From assembly GCF_020541305.1 (NCBI RefSeq), contig NZ_CP047396.1, forward strand, positions 682,001 through 746,000: a stretch of 64,000 nucleotides of DNA, written 5' to 3'. Position numbers and translations under genes: made by a program. Shown here one piece after another: positions 51,652-62,153 of this stretch (the first letter of the stretch is position 1; the number at the start of each line of letters is the position of its first letter). The stretch is from Candidatus Vallotiella adelgis (GTDB lineage: Bacteria > Pseudomonadota > Gammaproteobacteria > Burkholderiales > Burkholderiaceae). Below the pieces are notes generated by a model, which was not told where the DNA came from, ran no database searches, and saw nothing but the letters and a program-made list of their open reading frames with translations.

Positions 51652-53109
51652 CTAATTATTATCTTGGTGCCATTCTATTTTCACATGACCGCAACCCGCT
51701 ACATTGGGATCCACCCCTAACCTAGGCACCCACAGCAATGTATTCCCAATAAACAACAGCGGAACATCGCGGTGCCAGGCTGGTATCGCCGCCTCTTGGA
51801 AGAGATTTTTTAATGTGCGGCGCGGACCTCCGGTGCGTAATCGCATGCGTTCAGCACCGTGGCGCTTACGCACTGTAAGGGGAGCTAATTCTAGAACGCT
51901 GCGCTGTACCCCCTGTTTATCTTCAGAACTACACGGCACAAAAAAAATCGATCCCTGCCACGCCGTCAGCCGCCAGGACGGCTGGCCCGACCATCGTAAC
52001 TCGGCGCTCGGCCGTATCACGTTATAACTAGCCGATCCGGAACTCTCGCGTTCCCACCAGATCTTATTACGATATAAACGAAGATAATGTGTATCGTGCT
52101 TGATCCGAAGCACTGCATCATTCCCAGATTCGCGCAATTGACGCAGTATTTCGTTAATGCGTGCTGTAGAAGTCATCGCTAATTCTGACTTGCGTATCCA
52201 GAAGCGGAGAAGATTTATCGCACGCTCATAGCTCAGCTCCATCAGCGCACGCCGCGACAAAGTGGGACCGGTAGATACTAGTGTCACAACGTCGGCTGAC
52301 TGGCTAGAAAATATGCATGCACGAAAATCGATCGTTACTAAGTCCTCTAGTAAACGCTGTCCGGTAGCGGCATGTCGCGTCGTTCGCGCCAGTGTCTCAC
52401 GATACCCAGGAAAATGTACGGCTAATATTGGCATCACATGCCGCCGTACTACATTTCGCGCATATCGCATATCTCCGTTTGATTCGTCATCGATCCAGTG
52501 CAGCATACATTGACGCGCATATGCATCGAGAGAGGCTTGATGCACTGATAATAAAGGGCGCACCCGGAGAAGGCCGTTCGGCAACAAACGATGCAGTGGC
52601 ATTGCGGATAGTCCGGGCAGACCCGCGCCACGCAGTAATTGCAACAACACAGTCTCAGCTTGGTCATCTGCGTGATGGCCAAACCACAGCACGCGGACGT
52701 GGTGCACTGAACACATTTTCTCAAGTGCTGCATAGCGCTCGTCACGCGCAAGAGCTTCTACACTTTTCTGCGGCACATGCGCAATCGAAACAGTCCGAGA
52801 ATCGAAAGTGATATTAAGCTGATTTGCGATATTGGCGCAATGGCTTCGCCAGGCATGAGCATGCGGACTCATTCCATGATTAACGTGGAATGCAACACAC
52901 CGTCGCGTGCCTAGCACACGGATTGCCGCATGCAGTAGCACTGTGGAATCGATACCACCGCTGAAGGCGATCGCAACAGTCTCACTGCAGCTTAGTGCTC
53001 TGGCCTGAGCTGCTACCGCTTCTATAACTAAATGTTTGACTGATGATTTATTTATACTAATAGTACTCCTACTCGTATGGATATCACCATGACGCATGTC
53101 GCGCTGCAT
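51652..53109 (-). CDS. tilS: tRNA(Ile)-lysidine synthase
   Basis: TilS converts C34 of tRNA-Ile(CAU) to lysidine so that it reads AUA. The 485-residue product has the PP-loop SGGIDSTVLLHAA (about 50), the HVNHGMSPHA segment, the GHHADDQAETVLLQLLRG motif (about 143), and the C-terminal TilS domains with MRLRTGGPRRTLKNLFQE (about 435). Its ATG overlaps the accA stop by one base (TGATG), indicating translational coupling. It is intact. Confidence 0.95.
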   Translation of the reverse strand: MQRDMRHGDIHTSRSTISINKSSVKHLVIEAVAAQARALSCSETVAIAFSGGIDSTVLLHAAIRVLGTRRCVAFHVNHGMSPHAHAWRSHCANIANQLNITFDSRTVSIAHVPQKSVEALARDERYAALEKMCSVHHVRVLWFGHHADDQAETVLLQLLRGAGLPGLSAMPLHRLLPNGLLRVRPLLSVHQASLDAYARQCMLHWIDDESNGDMRYARNVVRRHVMPILAVHFPGYRETLARTTRHAATGQRLLEDLVTIDFRACIFSSQSADVVTLVSTGPTLSRRALMELSYERAINLLRFWIRKSELAMTSTARINEILRQLRESGNDAVLRIKHDTHYLRLYRNKIWWERESSGSASYNVIRPSAELRWSGQPSWRLTAWQGSIFFVPCSSEDKQGVQRSVLELAPLTVRKRHGAERMRLRTGGPRRTLKNLFQEAAIPAWHRDVPLLFIGNTLLWVPRLGVDPNVAGCGHVKIEWHQDNN

Positions 53110-54083
53110 CAGGGATTGTCTAGTGGAGTGGTCTTATATTTTCCGTAACTCATTAGACGTTCGAAGTGGCGGGCACATAAATCGTTTGAACTCATGCCTT
53201 GTAAATATCGAAGCGAGTTGGATAGTGCATGATGTAGTATTTCTGCCATTCTTTTTGGATCTCGGTGTGCACCTCCTAGTGGCTCGTTCACAATTTCATC
53301 AATCAGGCCAAGCGCTTTAAGTCGATGTGCAGTCAAGCCTAGCGCTTCTGCTGCCTCTGGTGCTTTTCCCGAATTCTTCCATAGAATCGATGCGCATCCC
53401 TCGGGGGAAATCACTGAATAGGTCGAGAACTGCAGCATTAACACAGTGTCCGCAACGGCAATAGCCAAAGCGCCACCGGAACCGCCTTCGCCAATAATTG
53501 TCGCAATGGTCGGCACTTTTAATTCAGCCATCATATACAGATTTCGTCCGATTGCTTCAGACTGGCCACGTTCTTCGGCACCTACGCCCGGATATGCACC
53601 CGGCGTATCGATAAATGTAAAGATCGGCAGGTTAAATTTATCAGCGATTCGCATTAGTCGCTCAGCCTTACGATATCCTTCGGGGCGAGACATACCAAAG
53701 TTGCGCAACGCACGCTCTTTAGTGTCACGTCCTTTTTGTTGGCCTATTACCATACATGGACTACGATTAAAGCGTGCTAAGCCACCAATAATCGCGAAGT
53801 CATCAGCAAAAGATCGATCACCGTGTAATTCATGGAAATCTGTAAATAGCTCGTTCACATAGTCGAGGGTATAAGGGCGCTGCGGATGCCGTGCAACCTG
53901 CGACACCTGCCAAGGTGATAAGTGCGCATAGAGATTCTTTGTTAGTTGCTGCATTTTTTTAGACAGCTGCTCAATCTCTTCCGAAACATCGACAGCTGAA
54001 TCGTCCTGCATGAAGCGTAATTCTTCGATCTTTATTTCGAGCTCTGCAATTGGCCGCTCAAAATCCAAAAAAGTGATCTTCAT
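53109..54083 (-). CDS. accA: acetyl-CoA carboxylase carboxyltransferase subunit alpha
   Basis: AccA with AccD transfers carboxyl from biotin to acetyl-CoA, the first step of fatty-acid synthesis. From [16 protein letters not shown] the product is 324 residues, as in relatives. It has the N-terminal coiled region, AVARHPQRP-type segment [14 protein letters not shown] (about 69), [14 protein letters not shown] (about 130), the oxyanion [15 protein letters not shown] (about 205) and the [11 protein letters not shown] motif (about 232). Its stop overlaps the tilS start. AccD and the biotin subunits are not in the window. Confidence 0.95.
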   Translation of the reverse strand: MKITFLDFERPIAELEIKIEELRFMQDDSAVDVSEEIEQLSKKMQQLTKNLYAHLSPWQVSQVARHPQRPYTLDYVNELFTDFHELHGDRSFADDFAIIGGLARFNRSPCMVIGQQKGRDTKERALRNFGMSRPEGYRKAERLMRIADKFNLPIFTFIDTPGAYPGVGAEERGQSEAIGRNLYMMAELKVPTIATIIGEGGSGGALAIAVADTVLMLQFSTYSVISPEGCASILWKNSGKAPEAAEALGLTAHRLKALGLIDEIVNEPLGGAHRDPKRMAEILHHALSNSLRYLQGMSSNDLCARHFERLMSYGKYKTTPLDNP

Positions 54084-54246
54084 GTGTTTGAATCCTTGAA
54101 CCACCAACAGCGCAGATTTTCATTGTGTTCACTCTATTGGAACCAGCTTTGCACTATCAATTAATATAAAACATAATGAGTTTTTGACTCAACATCGAGA
54201 GCAAAGATTGCCGTACCATATCAACGCACGTCTAATATTATGTGGA

Positions 54247-55197
54247 TTAAGCTTGTTTGCTTAGCGACTCTAAACTGCGCCACATATACCACGTTGCAAC
54301 AGTACGCCACGGCTCCCAATTCGCGGCAACCTCTCTAGCTTCGCTGCGCGTAACCGGTTCGCCGCTAAAATAGTTGAGACTAATCGAACGGATGAGCCCG
54401 ATATCATCCAGCGGCAGTACGTTTGGGCGCATCAGATTAAAAATTAAGAACATCTCAGCAGTCCAGAAGCCAATCCCACGTATCTGCGTAAGCTCGTCAA
54501 CAACTGCTTCGTCATCCATTAATGCCCATGATGAAATATACAGTGCATCAGACGTAAAATGCTGCGCGAGCTCGAGAATGTACCCCGACTTTCTTTTAGA
54601 CAGTCCGCACTCAATCAATCGGGTCCATCCAAGCTGCATAATGCAGGATGGTGAAATCAATGGACAAGCGGCCTTCAGTCGTGCCCATATCGTCTGGGCA
54701 GCGATAACCGATATTTGCTGCCCAATAATAGCGCGGGCAAGTGTTATAAACGGATCACCATGCGATATCAAATGAACAGGGCCGAACTGCGGGATCAACT
54801 TTCTTAGTATGCGATCGCGATGTACTAGGTCTGAACACGCCTGATCCCAATAGTCAGGTCGAGATGTGGCGTTCTTCCTTTCTTGCGATTCAGCTGAAAT
54901 CAACGCGCTGGTTGTCATAGCGGTTGATTGACGAGCTAAGTCGGCGGCTAACACTAGCGAACGCATATTGTTGCAACTTGACTCTTCGTTTGGGATCACA
55001 CGAGTAACTTGACGTGATGCGATATCATTCAGCACAGTTGCGCAGCGCGATGTACGCGCATGAGTAACGTCGGACTTTACTGCATCCGGCAGTGTCTTTT
55101 CCTCAGTACCGCGCACTGCTTGGTTAGCCGCTAACATCTTGTCCTCTAACTGCGGACTCATATTGACGCTACTTCGCCTTACTACACGCGTCGCCAT
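54247..55197 (-). CDS. DNA-3-methyladenine glycosylase II type (AlkA/HhH-GPD)
   Basis: This base-excision enzyme removes alkylated purines. The HhH-GPD domain occupies about residues 110-310, with [16 protein letters not shown], the hairpin [18 protein letters not shown] (about 230-247) and the catalytic Asp in VLPLDDIGL (about 257). The first 100 residues are low-complexity, polar and not family-like, so the true start may be later. The 5' end overlaps the cysS stop region by 16 nt. It remains open and apparently functional. Confidence 0.85.
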   Translation of the reverse strand: MATRVVRRSSVNMSPQLEDKMLAANQAVRGTEEKTLPDAVKSDVTHARTSRCATVLNDIASRQVTRVIPNEESSCNNMRSLVLAADLARQSTAMTTSALISAESQERKNATSRPDYWDQACSDLVHRDRILRKLIPQFGPVHLISHGDPFITLARAIIGQQISVIAAQTIWARLKAACPLISPSCIMQLGWTRLIECGLSKRKSGYILELAQHFTSDALYISSWALMDDEAVVDELTQIRGIGFWTAEMFLIFNLMRPNVLPLDDIGLIRSISLNYFSGEPVTRSEAREVAANWEPWRTVATWYMWRSLESLSKQA

Positions 55198-56582
55198 TCA
55201 GTCGTTCCACTCAGCTTGTCTTCAAGAACAATACCAGAATTAAGTAATGCTGCTCGTATTCGGTCCGCTTCGGTATAGTTTTTCGCATGCTTAGCTCGCT
55301 TACGCGCTTCGATTTGTTCAGTAATCTGAAGAACATCGGGTTGCATAATCTCTTCCGCAGTGGGAGATCGCTTCTGTAAATATTCGTGCGGATCGTATCT
55401 AAGTAGACCTAATATGCTAGCCAACCCCTTCAGCTGCCGTGCTAATGCGCGATCGCCAGTGCGGTTTAGGTCCGCAGCCAAGTTGAATAAAATTGCGAAT
55501 GCAGCAGGTGTATTGAAATCATTGTTCATTGCAGCACGGAATGCTAACGCATGGCGCTCATTCCAGTCCAGCGCGTGATCGTCTGGCGAGACTCTCTTGA
55601 GCGCTGTATAAAGTCGTGTGAGCGCCGCTCGTGCATCGTCTAGATGGCAGTTACTATAATTCAGTGGTGAGCGATAATGAACAAGCAAGATCAACATCCT
55701 AATGACTTCGCCATCATACCGACGCAAAACACTACGCAATGTAAAAAAGTTATCAAGTGATTTTGACATCTTCTCATTATCGACGTTGACAAACCCGTTA
55801 TGCAGCCAGTAATTGACGAAATGATGACCGGTCGCGCCCTCGCTCTGTGCGATCTCATTTTCATGATGAGGAAACTGCAGGTCCTGCCCGCCGCCATGAA
55901 TATCAAAGCGTGGGCCAAGTAACGCGCAACTCATTGCTGAGCACTCAATATGCCAACCCGGCCTCCCCCAGCCCCATTTGGAATCCCATCTAGTTTCATG
56001 GGATTCATTTTCTTTAGAGCGCTTCCACAGCACGAAATCAAGCGGATCTTTTTTTGCATTATTTTGTGAAATACGCACTCCAGTGCGTAAATCTTCCAGC
56101 GATTTTCCTGATAACTGGCCGTATGCAGAAAACTTGCGCACAGAATAATTGACATCACCATCATGGTTTTGGTATGCATATCCGTTTCGCTCGAGTGCAT
56201 CGATCATACCTAGCATCTGCGGAACAAATTGTGTAGCACGCGGCTCATGGTCAGGACGTTGGATATGCAGAGCCGCCTCATCCTCGTGCATTGCCTCAAT
56301 GAAACGATCGGTCAGAGCGAGGATCGGCTCCCCATTTTCTATCGCACGACGAATGATCTTGTCGTCGATATCAGTAATATTTCGTACGTACGTAACTCTA
56401 TAACCGAATGTTTTAAGCCATCGCCGAATCATATCAAACACGACCATGAGTCGACCATGACCAACATGGCAATAGTCATAGACAGTTATGCCACATACGT
56501 ACATACGTACTTCGCCGTCGTACAAGGGAACAAAGCTTTCTTTGCGGCGACTAAGCGTGTTATATAGGTGGAGATGATCCAT
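55182..56582 (-). CDS. cysS: cysteinyl-tRNA synthetase
   Basis: This class I synthetase charges tRNA-Cys. From [15 protein letters not shown] (ATG 56582) the product is 466 residues; 29 upstream codons are open but not family-like. It has zinc and HIGH elements in [18 protein letters not shown] (about 24-41), [12 protein letters not shown] (about 207), [16 protein letters not shown] (about 232) and the KMSKS loop (about 268). The C-terminal [13 protein letters not shown] is intact. It overlaps the glycosylase gene downstream. Confidence 0.95.
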   Translation of the reverse strand: MDHLHLYNTLSRRKESFVPLYDGEVRMYVCGITVYDYCHVGHGRLMVVFDMIRRWLKTFGYRVTYVRNITDIDDKIIRRAIENGEPILALTDRFIEAMHEDEAALHIQRPDHEPRATQFVPQMLGMIDALERNGYAYQNHDGDVNYSVRKFSAYGQLSGKSLEDLRTGVRISQNNAKKDPLDFVLWKRSKENESHETRWDSKWGWGRPGWHIECSAMSCALLGPRFDIHGGGQDLQFPHHENEIAQSEGATGHHFVNYWLHNGFVNVDNEKMSKSLDNFFTLRSVLRRYDGEVIRMLILLVHYRSPLNYSNCHLDDARAALTRLYTALKRVSPDDHALDWNERHALAFRAAMNNDFNTPAAFAILFNLAADLNRTGDRALARQLKGLASILGLLRYDPHEYLQKRSPTAEEIMQPDVLQITEQIEARKRAKHAKNYTEADRIRAALLNSGIVLEDKLSGTTEWRRV

Positions 56583-56803
56583 AAAAATTCGTGTGCCAAG
56601 CGCTGCTAAACGTAGCCAGTTACAATGTTCACGCGGCACGCTACCTGTATCTCGGCGGGAACTGGTCAACCGCCTAAATTATTTATTTTGGGAATCGACC
56701 GGGTCAGATGCTAGCGACGTAGAAACTGTTAACCGCTTTTATGCTCGGAAACAGTCGGAGATTTTGTTAGAATACATCAGAGTATAACACCGTCCAACAG
56801 CCT

Positions 56804-57343
56804 ATGAATACGATCCGCAATTGCATCGTACTTACAGCACTGAGCCTCTTCTCGGTCGCTACGACTAAAGCACACACGCAAGCTTTGTCTACAAAAAGTG
56901 ATAGCGCATCAAAAATCGATTATGCACTCTCTCAGCTTGACGAGTACATTCGCTGGAACCCGCGCGATGCACAGGCACGCTTCAAGCGTGCTAATTTGCT
57001 CATGCAGTTAGATCGAGATGACGATGCGATGACTGCGTATAAAGCGCTCACGCAAACTTATCCAGAACTTCCCGAGCCGTATAATAACCTAGCGTCAATA
57101 TATGCAAAGCGTGGTAAGCTAGATGAAGCTCGAGTCATGCTTGAAACAGCAGTACACGCCAGTCCAGGCTATGCGCTCGCGCAGGCTAACTTAGGTGATC
57201 TCTACCTACGACTGGCGGCAGAGTCGTTTGAGCAAGCTAGAGCACTTGAACCACATGATGCGTATTCGGCAAAACGAAGTCGGCAAATCATGCAACTGTT
57301 TAGGAGCGCATCGGCAGGCGTCGATACGGTGGGCACACAATAG
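56804..57343 (+). CDS. periplasmic TPR protein
   Basis: The 179-residue product has a signal peptide (about 1-24, MNTIRNCIVLTALSLFSVATT...AHT). Three to four tetratricopeptide repeats follow: WNPRDAQARFKRANLLMQL, PELPEPYNNLASIYAKRGK and PGYALAQANLGDLYLRL. TPRs mediate protein contacts; the partner is unknown. In Burkholderia a similar protein lies between cysS and the ppiA-ppiB-lpxH genes, and the remnant of ppiB downstream supports this order. It is intact. Confidence 0.78.
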   Translation: MNTIRNCIVLTALSLFSVATTKAHTQALSTKSDSASKIDYALSQLDEYIRWNPRDAQARFKRANLLMQLDRDDDAMTAYKALTQTYPELPEPYNNLASIYAKRGKLDEARVMLETAVHASPGYALAQANLGDLYLRLAAESFEQARALEPHDAYSAKRSRQIMQLFRSASAGVDTVGTQ

Positions 57344-57682
57344 CTGTGCTAGCCTAGCTACGCCTCTACAAAATGTAGCACCAAAGAATACCTTCTCCGA
57401 TCATCATCATACGCGCTAATACAACGTTTTCGCACCCTATATAGTAAAGCAGACGAAACACTCTTGCTCTATAGTTAGAGCTAGCTTATGCTGGCGATGT
57501 CGTGTTGTGCCGTAGGAAGCATATGATATGTGTTTCTTCAAACAAAGATTCTAAGGCTAAAAACGAAACATAAAAACCGCCTTTATTTGTCTTGGCTTAG
57601 TGCAATACTAATGGCATTAGTGCCGGTGTACATGTGTATTTAGTTTCGAGCGTACCGCTTACGACGTTAATGAGTGAGGCTC
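57344..57682. other. gap with a possible ppiA signal-peptide remnant
   Basis: No intact gene is present. A short frame near 57568-57640 reads KHKNRLYLSWLSAILMALVP, shaped like a signal peptide but without a start codon. ppiA, a periplasmic cyclophilin, is expected here by gene order, but no cyclophilin motif survives, so the assignment is weak. Confidence 0.3.
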
Positions 57683-58059
57683 ATGCTGTACTGTAATACA
57701 AATACAGAGCATCCTCTACGCACGATCGATCACTTCGCCTCCAATGTGATAGCGAATCAATGAGATAATGATCGTCGCATTATTCGGCGATTTATAGCTC
57801 ACGTCAGTAGTATCAAATAATGGGTAGAGACAAAGAATATGCGGGCGCCGATCCTCTGCTGCGCAATAACAAGAATCAGGAATCTATATTAGGCGAAGAG
57901 AAAAACTAGTGATTTATCAACGATAACCAACTTCCCGGATTACACCACACTAATACCTTGGGCTGAGGAGGCTAGATGGTATGCAGTAAGGCGGCCAAAG
58001 ATATGAATGTTCCTGACAAAATTAAATCGATTCGTCTGAGACCGGGATACACGAGTTGA
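57683..58059 (+). pseudogene. ppiB: degraded cytosolic cyclophilin (peptidyl-prolyl isomerase B)
   Basis: ATG 57683 starts MLYCNTN, like the ELHTN opening of PpiB. After a deletion of about a dozen codons, RTIDHFASNV continues in frame (cyclophilin KTVDNFVSYV), then TGA. Nucleotide-level remnants continue in order: YDN-FHRVIDGF region (about 57755-57800), APIKNEANN (about 57843), INVNDNDFLDHT (about 57915-57955), WYAV (57977) and MNVPDKIKSI (58003-58032, family MDVVDKIKAV). Stops and indels break it. It lies directly before lpxH, as ppiB does in Burkholderia. The remembered family sequence is the only comparison used. Confidence 0.72.
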
Positions 58060-58826
58060 CTTCGGCTGATAGTAGTGCCGCATCGCGCGTACTACTGCTA
58101 ATATCCGATCTACATCTCAGTGAAGCGCTGCCACGCACTGTAAATGCGTTCGAGTATTTCATCCGTGTCACCGCGCGCAACGCCGATTCAATATTCATTC
58201 TCGGCGACCTGTTTGAGTATTGGATCGGAGATGATATGCTCGCGTTACCGTTTGCGCGACATATCATGAAACTAATGGATACGCTATCGGAACATCGAAT
58301 TTCCCTATATATTATGCATGGCAATAGAGATTTCTTGCTCGGCCGACGCTTCATAGCGTCTACGGGTGCAATACTATTGCCCGACCCATTCGTCATTACC
58401 GTCTTTGGTGAACGCATTGTACTTACGCACGGCGATATATTATGCACAGCTGATGTGAACTATCAACGATTTCGTCGCATCTCGCGCAATACGTTAGCGC
58501 AAAACCTGTTTCTTACGCTCCCTCTGCGCTGGCGTAAACGGATTAGTGAGAGCATGCGACGCAAGAGTCTCGCCAGACCAGTGCAATCATCGACACAGTA
58601 CGACGCGATACCCGACGCACTGATGCGTCTATTCTCTTCGACTAATACTCGTATAATGGTGCATGGCCACACGCATTTGCCTGCTTGCCATCATCAGCAT
58701 GGCACTGCACGCTGGGTACTCCCAGACTGGGAGCTGGACCATGGTTTGCAGCGTGGCGGCTATCTAAGGATAGATATAGATGGAATCCACATGCTACCAC
58801 TCGATACTTGCGTTGGAATGACTTAA
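58056..58826 (+). CDS. lpxH: UDP-2,3-diacylglucosamine diphosphatase
   Basis: LpxH cleaves UDP-2,3-diacylglucosamine to lipid X in lipid A synthesis at the inner membrane. The 256-residue product has the metallophosphoesterase motifs ISDLHLSE (about 16), GDLFEYWIGDD (about 50), MHGNRDFLLGRR (about 88), LTHGDIL (about 125) and VHGHTHLP (about 198). No ATG is available; the frame is open only from a TAA at 58023, and TTG 58056 is the likely start. The unusual start may reflect disturbance by the eroding ppiB just upstream. With lptM it implies that LPS is still made. Confidence 0.92.
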   Translation: MTSADSSAASRVLLLISDLHLSEALPRTVNAFEYFIRVTARNADSIFILGDLFEYWIGDDMLALPFARHIMKLMDTLSEHRISLYIMHGNRDFLLGRRFIASTGAILLPDPFVITVFGERIVLTHGDILCTADVNYQRFRRISRNTLAQNLFLTLPLRWRKRISESMRRKSLARPVQSSTQYDAIPDALMRLFSSTNTRIMVHGHTHLPACHHQHGTARWVLPDWELDHGLQRGGYLRIDIDGIHMLPLDTCVGMT

Positions 58827-59452
58827 GTGACTTTCTTCTAAATAAGCTTTCCAAGCTTATATTAAGTCTAAATTTTTGTCCAGCACTCGTGAAATTGTAT
58901 AAACACATTATAGAGGCGTTCAAGCGCTTCTACCGACTCATTAATCTGCCATAACTGCTGCACTACATACTTGATCAGTCCTTGAATTACCAGCGACAAA
59001 TAATATCGAATATACAGTATGCAACGTTATACCATATACAGAAGATAATTTTTTAATAGCATTTCTTTGTTTTACTATCCACTCAATTGACGGGAATAGC
59101 GCCTGTCGATCTAAATCTAGACGTATTATATTTGTCGAATTTCCCAACCTCCATCCGACAAATATATGCTGACAGATACCTTTTAATACCGGCTACATGC
59201 TGTTGTAAGCAAAATACGAAGCACCAGCTCAGCTCTATATTTCGAGCAATAGTTGTACATTTCTAAGTAGGACCAGCGGGACATGAAAATCATGTTAGTA
59301 GACGTCTTCCAAGAGATATATGCGGCAGAGTGCTCTTATTAAATGATAGCTACATCTTCACGAGTGCCACTAAAGATAGTGGCCTACAGATTATAAGCAG
59401 GCCATTGTATTAAGAGCTCGCATTGACAGAATGCCAAGTGTAATATAGGAAA
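58827..59452. other. gap after lpxH, possible trace of cysE
   Basis: No intact gene is present. In Burkholderia the serine acetyltransferase cysE lies near trmJ. On the minus strand a 68-codon frame (58941-59147) ends VAGNSRTDQVCSAAVMAD, loosely like the CysE hexapeptide repeat GENARIGSNAVV, and nucleotides near 59190-59250 faintly resemble the GIEIHPGA region. This is a weak reading. A perfect ATAAGCTT/AAGCTTAT hairpin lies near 58841-58859. Confidence 0.3.
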
Positions 59453-60286
59453 CTATCGATCGTGGCTACGAAAATCTTCCGACTTCAATAGAATATGCTT
59501 CGCGATACCTCGCACGATATTGACCTCTTCACGTTTAAGGCTAGCTCGAGCAAAAAACCGGTGTAGCCGTAGCATAAGTTTCTTCGGGCTAGAGGGATGA
59601 AGAAAGTCTAGTGCAATAAGCGCATTCTCTAGATGTACAAACATGCGATCGATTTCGTCGTGGGTCGCTAGCGACATAGCCATGCTAGCAGGGCTAGCAT
59701 GTGGATGCTGTTTAGTAGTATCTAGTATAGCCATCCGAAACTCGTAAGCGAGCACTTGAACCGCCTGTGCGAGGTTTAGCGAGCTGTAGGCAGGATTGGT
59801 AGGAATATGCACTAGTGCGTTGCAACGCTCGACATCGACATTGGATAGCCCCGTACGCTCATTACCAAAAACTAGCGCGATATTGCCGACTGCCGCTAGT
59901 TTACAAGCCTGCAACGCAAGTACGCGCAGCGACCGCGTTGTTGGTTCCCACTCACGCTCACGCGCAGTTAGCGCCATAGACCAGTGAACATCAGCCAATG
60001 CATCGGCGAGCGTTGGAACGATATGTGCGGCCGTCAATACATCGTCCGCACTGCAGGCCATAGCCTGCGCGTCGGAATCAGTGCATACCGTTTCAATCCG
60101 TGGAGCGACTATTACAAGCTGGGAGAAACCCATTGTCTTCAAAGCACGGGCCACTGCGCCGACATTGCCGGGATGGCTGGGCTCAACAAGAACGAAGCGC
60201 ACCGACGTAAAACTGCCCTTCAAAAACGAAAAAACCGAAAGATTGCTGTGCCAATGAGCAGGTACGCTAGACCACCAGCCAAGCAT
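59453..60286 (-). CDS. trmJ: tRNA (cytidine/uridine-2'-O)-methyltransferase TrmJ
   Basis: This SPOUT enzyme methylates position 32 of several tRNAs. The 277-residue product has VRFVLVEPSHPGNVGAVARALKTMG (motif 1; split VRFVLVEPSHPG / NVGAVARALKTMG), the knot residues LVFGNERTGLSN (about 140) and SSLNLAQAVQVLAYE (about 170), and a helical C-terminal extension typical of TrmJ. The first 27 residues are variable. It is divergent from suhB, as in Burkholderia. A CATGCTAGC/GCTAGCATG palindrome lies inside it (59681-59701). Confidence 0.93.
   Translation of the reverse strand: MLGWWSSVPAHWHSNLSVFSFLKGSFTSVRFVLVEPSHPGNVGAVARALKTMGFSQLVIVAPRIETVCTDSDAQAMACSADDVLTAAHIVPTLADALADVHWSMALTAREREWEPTTRSLRVLALQACKLAAVGNIALVFGNERTGLSNVDVERCNALVHIPTNPAYSSLNLAQAVQVLAYEFRMAILDTTKQHPHASPASMAMSLATHDEIDRMFVHLENALIALDFLHPSSPKKLMLRLHRFFARASLKREEVNIVRGIAKHILLKSEDFRSHDR
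59681..59701. repeat. perfect 9-bp inverted repeat inside trmJ
   Basis: CATGCTAGC and GCTAGCATG flank AGG, within codons for HASPASM in the C-terminal region. It is one of several coding palindromes in the window. Confidence 0.75.
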
Positions 60287-60350
60287 AGGCTTATCGAGAT
60301 TGAGTCTAATAGAGTGAGGATATAATTCACGGTTTAGGGATTAATATACA

Positions 60351-60368
60351 AGGGTTTTATAAAACCCT
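60351..60368. repeat. 18-nt perfect palindrome between trmJ and suhB
   Basis: AGGGTTTTATAAAACCCT is centred on TTTATAAA. It lies in the divergent promoter region, so it could be an operator for a dimeric regulator, or a chance AT-rich symmetry. Confidence 0.6.
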
Positions 60369-60558
60369 CAGTGGCATTGAAGTTGCGGGTAGCATTGAGG
60401 GTCTACCAACCCGAAGCGCCGCTTACTGATAAAATGATAGCTGATTCAGCTAGGATACGACACTAAGGTGCTGACATACAGCGCTTTGCATAAATTTGAT
60501 ATACCTTGCCACGCAAGATCGTACTGCGGTCAATGACATTACACCTAAGGAAACGCCT

Positions 60559-61359
60559 ATGCATCCAATGCTCAATACTGCTGTTAAGGCTGCACGCCGC
60601 GCCGGACAGATCATCAACCGCGCATCACTAGATATTGATATACTGCAGGTGACTAAAAAACAGCATAATGATTTTGTCACCGATGTCGATAAAGCAGCTG
60701 AAGCGGCAATCATCGAAATACTACACATCGCATATCCAGACCATGGATTTCTCGCTGAAGAGTCTGGCGCTAATGATAGAGAATCAGAATATTTGTGGAT
60801 TATTGACCCACTAGATGGTACAACAAACTTTATCCACGGATTCCCACAATACTGCGTATCGATTGCGCTTTCCTATTGTAGCTGCATCACACAAGCTGTG
60901 GTATATGATCCCACACGCAATGACTTATTCACTGCATCACGTGGCCGTGGTGCGTTTCTTAACGACCGACGTATCCGCGTATCGCGACGTGACCGTCTGG
61001 CTGATGGGCTCATTGGTACTGGCTTTCCGTTCCGCGATGAGAGAAAATTAAGCGAGTACCTAAAGCTATTTAATGAAATGACACGCGCCTGCGCCGGCTT
61101 ACGCCGGCCCGGTGCGGCTGCGCTAGACCTTGCATATGTCGCTGCCGGCCGTTATGACGGATTCTTTGAGCAAGGCATTCACCCATGGGACGTCGCTGCT
61201 GGTAGCCTGCTCGTCACTGAAGCGGGAGGGCTGGTCGGCAATTATACAGGTGACTCCGCCTTCTTGCATCAGCACGAAATCGTTGCAGGCAACCCGAAGC
61301 AGTATGCACAGATGGTGCAAATCTTAAAGCCGTATAGCGAGGCAGAAAGAAGAGTCTAA
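60559..61359 (+). CDS. suhB: inositol-1-monophosphatase family protein SuhB
   Basis: SuhB hydrolyses inositol phosphates and in E. coli also acts in the rRNA antitermination complex with NusA/NusB. From ATG 60559 ([16 protein letters not shown]), preceded by AAGGAAA, the product is 266 residues. The lithium-sensitive phosphatase motifs [14 protein letters not shown] (about 86) and [15 protein letters not shown] (about 218) are present, with EESG (about 67). Upstream in-frame ATG (60496) lacks homology support. It is intact. Confidence 0.95.
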   Translation: MHPMLNTAVKAARRAGQIINRASLDIDILQVTKKQHNDFVTDVDKAAEAAIIEILHIAYPDHGFLAEESGANDRESEYLWIIDPLDGTTNFIHGFPQYCVSIALSYCSCITQAVVYDPTRNDLFTASRGRGAFLNDRRIRVSRRDRLADGLIGTGFPFRDERKLSEYLKLFNEMTRACAGLRRPGAAALDLAYVAAGRYDGFFEQGIHPWDVAAGSLLVTEAGGLVGNYTGDSAFLHQHEIVAGNPKQYAQMVQILKPYSEAERRV

Positions 61360-61659
61360 ATGGTAAAAAGACCAAATTTGAATGCACTGGATCAAGATAT
61401 GATCTATTAAGATCATAATCGCTAGCGTGTATCGATGCTGAGTATGTCAACGAGAGAGCATCCGGTGATCCTTGCACACGCCTGATAAAAGCGCACCTCA
61501 CTCGCATAGATTAGAGGTTTTTCATTCATTACTACCGTAATACCAGATAATCCAGCACCCCCAAAGTTACGTCGACACAGCCAGAGAACTATCGAATAAT
61601 ATATTATTCGAATCTATTAGGCTCATTATTTGGCTAATAGGAAACATGCCTATTAGGAA

Positions 61660-61951
61660 ATAGGTTTATTTGTCAACGTATATGTATCACCTGAATCGCC
61701 TCGTGAGGGATTAATCTAACACCCATCAATATAGTGCCAGATAACTACTAGTAGCATCAAACATTAAAGAGCGCAGAATGCTATATCACACCAGGGCTCC
61801 AGATGTTTGAAAACAAAGCACTTTCGGCGTAGAAACGAGCGCTCGCGCGAGAAGGCACGTTAGAAATAGGCTCTTATAGCTTTAGTATTGCGCATTAATA
61901 ATTAGCATCGTGTGGCGTGTGCTCTAGCCAAGTTAGATGTACTCGCATCAC
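61660..61951 (+). pseudogene. mutS: fragment of mismatch-repair protein MutS
   Basis: In one frame from 61734, VPDNY is followed by two stops and then HQTLKSAECYITPGLQ. This continues MFENKALSA, stop, KRALAREGTLE, which is the MutS core-domain sequence (typically RRQTLKNAERYITPEL...DKALSAQERALARE). After a +2 shift HRVACALAKLDVLASL (61916-61951) continues the match (typically QRVASALAELDVLAAL). Nucleotides 61660-61733 loosely match the preceding region. The ATPase domain is not found. This corresponds to the middle third of MutS. An unidentified remnant (AIEDILGNFPRNAASSVTSR, 61984-62043) follows. Mismatch recognition by MutS is lost unless another copy exists. Confidence 0.85.
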
Positions 61952-62153
61952 TCTTGATTTATAGCACGCTTCTACTACGTGCAATCGAAGACATACTAGG
62001 CAATTTTCCCCGAAATGCGGCTAGCTCTGTTACTAGCCGTATGGATGCGGATCAATCGGCGCGCTACTATCTAACCAAAATCCAGCGCTAGCATTTAGAC
62101 CCTATCAACTAGTCGGTTGATGGCTATCTTGCACCACCTAAGGCAAGCGATAG

